Shown: piece by piece, positions 57,735-64,000 of the stretch | Layout: every line of letters starts with the position of its first letter | Position numbering within the stretch: position 1 is the first letter of the stretch | NCBI GenBank assembly: GCA_037200985.1 | Contig: JBBCGJ010000001.1 | Location: forward strand, 4,564,756 to 4,628,755 | Direction of reading: 5' to 3' | Source: Rhizomicrobium sp. | Lineage (GTDB): Bacteria > Pseudomonadota > Alphaproteobacteria > Micropepsales > Micropepsaceae | Length of the DNA stretch: 64,000 nt | The notes under the pieces: generated by a model | Told to the model about the DNA's origin: nothing | What the model saw: only the letters and a program-made list of their open reading frames with translations | Database searches by the model: none | Position numbers and translations under genes: made by a program

Positions 57735-58493
57735 ATGTCAGTGGGTTGCAGGACTTTTGCGAGTCCTCTGGCGGTACAGCGTGTCGGAATCCTGGTCGGT
57801 GTCCTGATTGCCGCGGTCGGCGGCATGATCGGCGAGAAGACTGGACATGGCTCGGGCTTCGCGCGGTTCTCCGGGACGATGATCGCCGTCGCGATCATGA
57901 CGCCGTTGTCGATATTTACCAGCCTCGGTCTCCTGTCCGAGCCTAAGATCAGGACCGGTGAGACGTCGGTGACCAAGCTGGCCGGGCTGCTGAAGACACT
58001 GCAGCAATTGTTCCGGAATGCGGCGTTCGTGCGCCTTGGCGCCGTCATGCTGCTATACGTCTACGCCAATGCCGTATGGGACGCGTTGCTTGTCTTCTTC
58101 GTCGTCGATGTCCTCAAGCTTTCGGGTAGCGTTAGCCTGAGTGTCATTGTATCTCTCCTCGTCTCGGTGCTCGGCCTGCTCTTCTTCACGACGCTGAGTC
58201 ACAAACTAAGCAAGCAATACGTCATGATAGGCGGCGTCACGGGCGCGGTCATTGTCGTGCTCAGCGCATATTTCCTGCCGATCGGAAACGCGAATGCATT
58301 GTTCATTTATATGGCGTTCTTCGCCTTTTTCAATTCCGCCGGCGGTCTCATGATGGACTCCATGACGGCGGATGTCGTGGATGTAGACGAGATTCAAAAC
58401 GGCGAACACCGTGCGGGTCTGGTCGTCAGCATGATCCAGCTATGCGATATGCTGCCCAGGGCCTTGGGAACTGGCATCATTTATAGTTCTTAG
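57735..58493 (+). pseudogene. truncated GPH/MelB-like transporter
   Basis: A 252-codon frame that keeps about six to seven membrane segments of a GPH-type transporter, including DSMTADVVDVDEIQNGEHRA. The N-terminal four or five segments are absent (the frame begins within a segment at QRVGILVGVLIAAVGG), and it ends at IIYSS without the last segments. The broken 3' end adjoins a tRNA 3'-end fragment at 58562. The preceding 296-base gap contains no gene. Same family as the intact transporter at 15881. Confidence 0.75.
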
Positions 58494-58561
58494 CTGGCTC
58501 GGGCGACGGACTATGAAATTCGGCTGCGTCGCGCGGACGGCACGCTGTCATTCGTCATGAT

Positions 58562-58595
58562 GGGGTCGCGTGTTCGAGTCACGCAGGCGGCACCA
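58562..58595 (+). other. tRNA 3'-end fragment, possible attachment-site remnant
   Basis: Variable loop GGGTC, perfect T arm (GCGTG TTCGAGT CACGC), acceptor 3' strand AGGCGGC, discriminator A and CCA are all in order, as in a Thr-type tRNA 3' end. No D arm or 5' acceptor GCCGCCT precedes it, and the anticodon-arm region is poor, so it is not a tRNA gene. It marks a likely second integration scar. Confidence 0.6.
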
Positions 58596-58990
58596 GCCTT
58601 TTTGGCCCCGAAGGCTATAGGGGTTAGACCGATACGCCCGACGCGGCGTTCGCGTCTTACCGTGTCGACGGAACGCGAACGAATGTTGCCGCTTCTTGCT
58701 CGCGCGGCGGCTGGGGAGACGCTCTCATTCGCGTGGCACCAAGTCGACCGGTGGGGATGCCGCCTGTTCGGGCCGTCTTGAGACGAGTGGGTGGGCGACC
58801 TGTCCCCCGGCACCCGACGTCGCGACGGACGGGCAGGGCAATCGGCCGCCGATGTTCCCTTCTTTCCGCCTTTTGGTGGATGGGTCGCGGACTCGCGCCG
58901 TGTCATTCCTGACCGGACAAACGACCGGCTGGGACGCATGACGCTGACAGTTTCGCCATTTTTGCTTTCCTTCGCTTCTCCAGTGCTCGC
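58596..58990. other. region without convincing genes
   Basis: About 395 bases between the tRNA fragment and the PmbA gene. A short plus-strand frame at 58791-58994 overlaps the PmbA start by ATGA but has no leader-peptide or other motif. No hairpin with a T run is seen. Confidence 0.45.
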
Positions 58991-60343
58991 ATGAGCGGCT
59001 ATCTCCTCCATGACGAGGCGACGTTGAGCCAGATCGCGCGCGACGCCGTCTGTCGTGCGCGCCGGTCGGGCTTCGACCAGGCCGTTTGCGTCGCCCGGGA
59101 GTTCGCGGGATTGACGATCAAGGTCAAGAACGGCGTTCCCGAGACTGCGGTGCGCGACGGCGGACAGTCCGTCTCGGTCACGGTGTTTGACGGCGGGCGC
59201 ACCGGCACGGCCACCACGTCCACCCTGACGACGCAAGCCGTTCAGACAGCGGTGGAACGCGCCATCGCCATCGCGCGCCAAGTCGAATCCGACGCCGCAG
59301 CGGGATGTGCCGATTCCGAATGGCTGGCCCGGGACGGACGGGATGTCGAACTTTACGCGCCTTCCGGCCTGCCGGCGGCGGACATCGCGGCGGCAGCCAA
59401 GGCAATCGAAGACGCCGCCATCGATGCGTCCGCCACGCAGCCGGCGCGCGTCATGGAGGCAGGCGCCGTGAGTCAGGACAGCCGCTGGGCCCGCGCCATC
59501 GGCGCCGATTTCTGCCGCGCCGCCAGCGCATCCAGCCAGAGCCGCTGGTGTGTCGCCATCGCCGAGCGCGACGGCGCGATGAACCGCGCCGCCTGGCGGT
59601 CGGCGGAGCGGCGGACGGATCGGCTGGCGCCGCCCCAGGCCATCGGCGCCACGGCGGTCGCCCTTGCGGCACGCAAGCTGGGCGCGCGGGCAGTCAAGAC
59701 CCAGGCCGCGCCGGTCCTGCTCGACGCCACCATCGCGGGTTCGCTGGTGCGCGAATTCTGCGGTGGGCTGTTCGGCGCGCCGCAGCATCAGAAATCGACC
59801 TTCCTTGCCGACGCGATCGGCCAGCGCGTGCTCGCCAGTCATCTCGACCTGGTGGAGGATCCCTTCGAACCGTTCGGAATGGCGAGCGGCGGATGCGACA
59901 GCGAGGGCGTGGCCGGGATGCATCGTTTCGTGGTGCGCGAAGGCGTCGTGGAGGATTATTTCCTCTCGTCACGCTGGGCCCGCAAGCTCGGCAGGCGCTC
60001 CACCGGCAACGCCGACGGCACCTGGAATCTCTTTCTCACGAGCCGGACGACGACCAACGGCGACGATCTCGCGGGGATGCTGCGCCGGCTGGGCCGCGGC
60101 TTGTGGGTGACGGAATTTCTGGGCGGGCGGTGCGATCCCGTCACCGGCACCTATTCCAAGGCGGTGGCCGGGTTCTGGGTGGAGGACGGGGAGGCGGCCT
60201 TTCCGGTCCAGGACGTCACTATCGCGGGCGAGCTGGCGACCATGCTCGATCATATCCGGTTCGTGGGCGCCGATGTCTATCGCGACGGCGCGGTGCGCAC
60301 CGGCTCGATCCTGCTCGGCGACATGAAGATCGCCGGCCGCTGA
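58991..60343 (+). CDS. pmbA: TldE/PmbA family metallopeptidase subunit
   Basis: A 450-residue PmbA/TldE protein, the non-catalytic half of the TldD/TldE protease. Conserved blocks include VKNGVPETAVRDGGQSVSVT, LVREFCGGLFGAPQHQKSTF and GNADGTWNLFLTS. No HExxxH is present, as expected for TldE. With TldD it degrades unfolded peptides and matures some modified peptides such as microcin B17. TldD follows 17 bases later. The ATG overlaps the stop of a doubtful short frame. Confidence 0.87.
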   Translation: MSGYLLHDEATLSQIARDAVCRARRSGFDQAVCVAREFAGLTIKVKNGVPETAVRDGGQSVSVTVFDGGRTGTATTSTLTTQAVQTAVERAIAIARQVESDAAAGCADSEWLARDGRDVELYAPSGLPAADIAAAAKAIEDAAIDASATQPARVMEAGAVSQDSRWARAIGADFCRAASASSQSRWCVAIAERDGAMNRAAWRSAERRTDRLAPPQAIGATAVALAARKLGARAVKTQAAPVLLDATIAGSLVREFCGGLFGAPQHQKSTFLADAIGQRVLASHLDLVEDPFEPFGMASGGCDSEGVAGMHRFVVREGVVEDYFLSSRWARKLGRRSTGNADGTWNLFLTSRTTTNGDDLAGMLRRLGRGLWVTEFLGGRCDPVTGTYSKAVAGFWVEDGEAAFPVQDVTIAGELATMLDHIRFVGADVYRDGAVRTGSILLGDMKIAGR

Positions 60344-60360
60344 GCGCTGAGGAGAATCCC

Positions 60361-61818
60361 ATGGATGGGCAAGACCAATCTTCCGCCGCCGAGCGTTTCG
60401 CGCTCGCCGAGAAGCGGCTGCTTCACGAAAACGATCTTGACATCGGCGCGTTGGCCCCCTTGCTGGAAACGCTTCTGGGCTGCGGCGATTTTTCCGATCT
60501 CTATTTCGCGGCGTCGAGCAGCGAAGGTTGGCAGTTGCAGGACCAGAAGGTCACAGGCGGCAGCTTCTCGATATCGCAGGGCGTCGGCGCGCGCAGCGTC
60601 GGCGGCGACCGCACCGGCTTCGCCTATTCCAGCGACATGTCGCCGCGCGCGCTCGGCGCCGCCATCGCGGCGGCGGCGGACATGAGCCGCAGCGGGCGCG
60701 AAAGCCGCGGCGGCATCCAAGTCGGCAAGCCCGACGCCACACATGCGCTGTATTCCGGCATCGATCCGACCGCGACGGCCGAGGCCGCACCCAAGATCAA
60801 GCTGCTGCAGGATGTCGACCGGTTGGCGCGCGCCGCCGATCCGCGCATCGTCCGCGTCTCGGCCGGTCTGCAGATGTCCCATTCCGCGGTGCTGGTGGCG
60901 GCGAGCGACGGCGCGCTGGCGGGCGACATGCGTCCCCAGGTCCAGCTCAGCCTGACGGTGCTGGCCGAGGCCGGCGGAAGGCGGGCCAACGGCACCGCAT
61001 CGGCCGGCTGGCGCGCGGGGCTGGAATATTTCGACGCGGCGCGGGTGGCGGCCCTGGTTGCGCACGCCACACGGATCGCGCTCGTCAATCTCGACGCGCG
61101 GCCCGCGCCGGCCGGGGTGATGACGGTCGTGCTGGGACCGGGCTTCCCCGGCGTGCTGCTGCACGAGGCCGTCGGCCACGGCCTGGAAGGCGACGCCCAT
61201 CGCAAACGCTCTTCGGTGTTCACCGGACGCATGGGCTCGGCCGTCGCCGCGCCCGGCGTCACCGTGATCGACGACGGCACGCTGCCGGGACGGATCGGGT
61301 CGCTCAACAGCGACGACGAAGGCACACCCACCAGGCGCAATGTGCTGATCGAGGATGGCAGGCTCACCGGGCTGATGCAGGACCGGCTGAACGCAAGGCT
61401 GATGAACGATACGGTCACCGGCAACGCGCGGCGCCAGTCTTATGCCCATCTGCCCATGCCGCGGATGACCAACACCTTTCTCGCCGCCGGCGGGCACGAT
61501 CCCGCCGAGATCGTCGCCTCGGTCCCCCGGGGCATCTATGCGGTTGGGTTTGGAGGCGGCCAGGTCGACATCACCAGCGGGCAGTTCAACTTCTCGGCGA
61601 CCGAAGCCTATCTGATCGAAGACGGGCACGTCACCGCGCCGATCCAGGGCGCCACCCTGATCGGGCTGGGGCACGAAGCGCTGCATCGCATTTCGATGAT
61701 CGGCTGCGACCTCGAGCTGGAAAACGGCATGTGTGGCAAAAGTGGACAGAGCGTTTCGGTCGGCGTCGGCCAGCCCACCGTCAGGATCGACGACATGGTG
61801 GTCGGTGGCGCGGGCTGA
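60361..61818 (+). CDS. tldD: TldD family metallopeptidase
   Basis: A 485-residue TldD protein. The zinc motif HEAVGHGLEGD gives His268, Glu269 and His273 (HExxxH), and DRLNARLMNDTVTGNARRQS with the C-terminal YAVGFGGGQVDITSGQFNFS are family blocks. It forms the catalytic subunit with the preceding PmbA. GGAGAATCCC precedes the ATG. A Cds1-like PLP enzyme gene begins at 61820, two bases after the TldD stop. Confidence 0.9.
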   Translation: MDGQDQSSAAERFALAEKRLLHENDLDIGALAPLLETLLGCGDFSDLYFAASSSEGWQLQDQKVTGGSFSISQGVGARSVGGDRTGFAYSSDMSPRALGAAIAAAADMSRSGRESRGGIQVGKPDATHALYSGIDPTATAEAAPKIKLLQDVDRLARAADPRIVRVSAGLQMSHSAVLVAASDGALAGDMRPQVQLSLTVLAEAGGRRANGTASAGWRAGLEYFDAARVAALVAHATRIALVNLDARPAPAGVMTVVLGPGFPGVLLHEAVGHGLEGDAHRKRSSVFTGRMGSAVAAPGVTVIDDGTLPGRIGSLNSDDEGTPTRRNVLIEDGRLTGLMQDRLNARLMNDTVTGNARRQSYAHLPMPRMTNTFLAAGGHDPAEIVASVPRGIYAVGFGGGQVDITSGQFNFSATEAYLIEDGHVTAPIQGATLIGLGHEALHRISMIGCDLELENGMCGKSGQSVSVGVGQPTVRIDDMVVGGAG

Positions 61819-61819
61819 G

Positions 61820-62941
61820 ATGACGTCGATCCTGCAACGCCTTCATCAGCCAGAACCCGACCGCCCGACGGGCGCTGCGGCGCGGCGGGCCTGGACGCAG
61901 GAAGCGGTGCGGCTGATCGGGGCGGATGCGCGGCGCACCGCCGACACCAACCTCATCCGCCTGCCGTTTTGCGGTGCGCCGGGCATCGCGCTCTATCTGA
62001 AGGACGAATCCACCCATCCCACCGGAAGCCTCAAGCACCGGCTGGCGCGCGCGCTGTTCCTGCATGCGCTGTGCAGCGGCTGGATCGGTCCGGACTCGAC
62101 CATCGTCGAGGCGTCGAGCGGCTCGACCGCGATCTCCGAAGCCTATTTCGCCAAGCTCCTGGGCCTGCGCTTCTTCGCCGTCGTGCCGCGTTCGGTGGCC
62201 GCCGCCAAGGTGGCGGCGATCCGCCTTCACGGCGGCGAAGTCCGTTATGTCGACAGCGCCGCCGACATCCATCGCGAATCGCTCCGGCTGGCGCGCGAAA
62301 CCGGCGGCCATTACATGGACCAGTTCACCTATGCCGAGCGCGTCGGCGACTGGCGCGGCGAGGACAATATCGCCCGTTCCATCTTCGGCCAGATGGGTGC
62401 CGAGGCCGATCCGGTCCCGGTCTGGCTCGTCTGCGGCGCGGGCACGGGCGGCACCTCGGCGACGATCGGCCGCTTCATCCGCTACCGGCAGCTGCCGACC
62501 CGGCTTTGCGTCGCCGATCCGCAGAATTCGGTCTTCCACCGCCACTATCACGACCGCGCTATGACCGCCGTTCCGGGCGAGGAGCAATCCTGCATCGAAG
62601 GCATCGGCCGCTGTGCGATCGAGCCCTCCTTCATTCCCGAACTGATCGACCGGATGCTGCCGGTCAGCGACGCGCAGAGCATCGGTGCGCTCAGGGCCGT
62701 TTGGGAGGTCTTGGGGCGGCGCTGCGGCGGGTCGACCGGGACCAATATCTGGGCTGCGGCCCAACTCATCTCCGAAATGAAAAGCTCGGGCGAGACCGGC
62801 TCGCTCGTCACGATCCAGTGCGACGGCGGCGAGCGCTACGCCGACACGTATTTCTCGGACGCCTGGCTGCAGGACCGGGGCGTCGACTGGCGCCCCGAGC
62901 GGTCGCGCATGGCGGCATTTTTCGAGAGCGGCTGCTTGTGA
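61820..62941 (+). CDS. Cds1-like PLP-dependent enzyme (cysteine synthase family)
   Basis: A 373-residue fold-type II PLP enzyme. The PLP Lys is residue 72 in DESTHPTGSLKHRLARAL, followed by SSGSTAISEAYFAKLLGL and MDQFTYAERVGDWRGEDNI. These blocks match the Cds1 group, L-cysteine desulfhydrases that release H2S, pyruvate and ammonia, rather than CysK. Whether it degrades cysteine or acts in peptide metabolism here is unknown. It begins two bases after the TldD stop and precedes the ABC transporter by 160 bases. Confidence 0.85.
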   Translation: MTSILQRLHQPEPDRPTGAAARRAWTQEAVRLIGADARRTADTNLIRLPFCGAPGIALYLKDESTHPTGSLKHRLARALFLHALCSGWIGPDSTIVEASSGSTAISEAYFAKLLGLRFFAVVPRSVAAAKVAAIRLHGGEVRYVDSAADIHRESLRLARETGGHYMDQFTYAERVGDWRGEDNIARSIFGQMGAEADPVPVWLVCGAGTGGTSATIGRFIRYRQLPTRLCVADPQNSVFHRHYHDRAMTAVPGEEQSCIEGIGRCAIEPSFIPELIDRMLPVSDAQSIGALRAVWEVLGRRCGGSTGTNIWAAAQLISEMKSSGETGSLVTIQCDGGERYADTYFSDAWLQDRGVDWRPERSRMAAFFESGCL

Positions 62942-63101
62942 GGCGTTTGCGGTATCGGGCCTCCCGACTCGTTCTGTCTTCGCCCGGTCGCCGGCGGCAC
63001 GGGCGTTACATCGCCGCCAGCGTTTCGCAAATCCGTCCTCCGGCGTGGGCGCTTTGCGCAGATGTCGTGCCAGCGTCGTGCGCAACAAGGATCGGTCTGC
63101 C

Positions 63102-64000
63102 GTGATACAGCCTCGCCATCTCCGCATCGACCCGCGCAGCTATCGCCTCGATGCCAGGTTCTTCCGGCGCGTCTACAATCTTTCCAAGCCCTATTGGCTG
63201 CGCAAGGGTGCTTGGAAATCCTGGGCCGCACTTGGCCTCCTCGTCGCGTTGATCGTGCTCTACAGCATCTCCGGCGCCTATTATTCCTTTCTCACGCGCG
63301 ATCAGACCAATGCGCTGGTGGCGCGTCAAACCGGACCGTTCTGGCATCTGCTGATGCTGACCTTCCTCTTCTTGGTGGTACGGCAACTCATCTATGCGGT
63401 CGAGGGTTATACCGACGGGCGTCTCAACCTGCATTGGCGACAATGGCTGACCACGCATCTGATCGACAAATACCTGTCGCGCCGCACCTATTACGAGATC
63501 GTCGTCGACGAGGTGATCGACAACCCCGACCAGCGCATGCAGGAAGAGGTCGGACCGTTCTGCCAAACGATCTCTTATCTGCCGCGCCAAGCCCTCGGGA
63601 TGGTGCTCGACATGAGCGTGCAGGCCCTCATCCTGATGCAGATTTCGAGCGCCCTCTTCTGGGCGGTGGTCATCTTCGCAACCATTAAGACGTTGATAAT
63701 CCTGCGTCTCTGGACGCCGACCATCAAGCAGAACTACGATATCACCGTTTCGGAAGCCGACCTGCGCTACGGAATCCTGCATGTGCGCGATCACGCGGAG
63801 ACCGTCGCCTTCTATCATGGCGAATATGCCGAGCGTGCCCACATTCTGGTGCGCTTGGCGACGGCGATCCGCAGGAATCTCGTCAACACCATCTATATGG
63901 TCTGGATGGGGCTAGCCGAAGGCGGGTTCTCGGTGGTTTGGATGGTGATGCCGCTGGTCTTCCTTGGGCCGCTTTATCTGCATCATCACATCCCATACGG
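63102..64000 (+). CDS. ABC transporter, YddA/SbmA-type transmembrane protein (partial)
   Basis: Runs off the right edge with 299 codons visible. The protein has about five hydrophobic segments, starting LGLLVALIVLYSISGAYYSF, and the motif VDEVIDNPDQRMQEEV typical of the ABC_membrane_2 family (SbmA/BacA, YddA), followed by ETVAFYHGEYAER. Such proteins move peptides, bleomycin-like molecules or vitamins; those with a C-terminal ATPase (YddA/CydD-like) are exporters. The visible part cannot decide between the two. The GTG at 63102 has AAGGA upstream; a GTG at 63078 is an alternative. Confidence 0.83.
   Translation, partial: MIQPRHLRIDPRSYRLDARFFRRVYNLSKPYWLRKGAWKSWAALGLLVALIVLYSISGAYYSFLTRDQTNALVARQTGPFWHLLMLTFLFLVVRQLIYAVEGYTDGRLNLHWRQWLTTHLIDKYLSRRTYYEIVVDEVIDNPDQRMQEEVGPFCQTISYLPRQALGMVLDMSVQALILMQISSALFWAVVIFATIKTLIILRLWTPTIKQNYDITVSEADLRYGILHVRDHAETVAFYHGEYAERAHILVRLATAIRRNLVNTIYMVWMGLAEGGFSVVWMVMPLVFLGPLYLHHHIPY

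Noticed and set aside
58791..58994. 67-codon frame before pmbA as a possible precursor peptide of a modified peptide
   Set aside because: Overlap with the pmbA start is suggestive, but there is no leader/core organisation or Cys/Ser/Thr-rich core, and no ribosome site.
58511..59923. 470-codon minus-strand frame over the tRNA fragment and PmbA
   Set aside because: Antisense to PmbA, no homology; its C-terminal part is only the translation of the tRNA-like sequence.

Overview
The window is 64 kb of GC-rich DNA from an alphaproteobacterium. The evidence is the GC-rich codon use, several TonB-dependent receptors with sphingomonad/caulobacter-style plug domains, many TetR/LysR/AsnC regulators and many CoA-thioester catabolic genes. 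No 16S rRNA or other marker is present, so a genus cannot be named. Most of the window looks like accessory catabolic DNA: short operons for taking up and degrading hydrophobic carboxylic acids or ketones, each with its own regulator and often a TonB receptor.

Layout. 1-3.8 kb (minus strand): an esterase, then a hydrolase, a DUF4331 protein and a NiCoT nickel/cobalt transporter that runs off the left edge. 4.2-11 kb: two tandem paralogous ATPase-LuxR regulators and an AraC regulator. 11.1-12.1 kb: a luciferase-like oxidoreductase. 12.2-22 kb: a divergent locus with a ThDP-dependent lyase/synthase facing phytanoyl-CoA dioxygenase, SDR, GPH-type transporter and a DUF7064/7065-like protein, then TetR and a TonB receptor; this resembles an alpha-oxidation pathway.

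22.1-26.8 kb is a scarred insertion region. It has a 3'-half tRNA-like sequence, a divergent XRE/Fic pair around a perfect palindrome, an integrase fragment, GST, cytochrome c and cupin fragments, and an intact tRNA-Arg(CCT). 27.2-42.1 kb is a large CoA-dependent degradation cluster: TonB receptor, nitronate monooxygenase, acyl-CoA dehydrogenase, crotonase, SDR, a DUF35/thiolase-like pair whose thiolase lacks the nucleophilic Cys, an acyl-CoA ligase, an internally doubled AsnC regulator, an internally doubled TetR regulator, a Baeyer-Villiger monooxygenase and a desaturase/hydroxylase.

42.3-45.8 kb: a LysR regulator with a thioesterase, a quinone-oxidoreductase-like enzyme and a crotonase; a repeated 27-bp element upstream of two transcription units marks the likely regulon. 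46-50.3 kb: a truncated TonB receptor, TetR/RidA, an epimerase-like SDR, and a small ACT-like protein divergent from an Lrp regulator. 50.3-57.4 kb: a Tat-exported sulfatase overlapping a D-serine ammonia-lyase, a LysR regulator, a TonB receptor and an exported hydrolase. 57.7-58.6 kb: a truncated transporter and a second tRNA 3'-end fragment, another probable integration scar. 59-64 kb: PmbA/TldE, TldD, a Cds1-like PLP enzyme and the start of a YddA/SbmA-type ABC transporter, a possible peptide-processing and transport unit that runs off the right edge.

All assignments come from reading motifs and recalled family features; no database search was possible.
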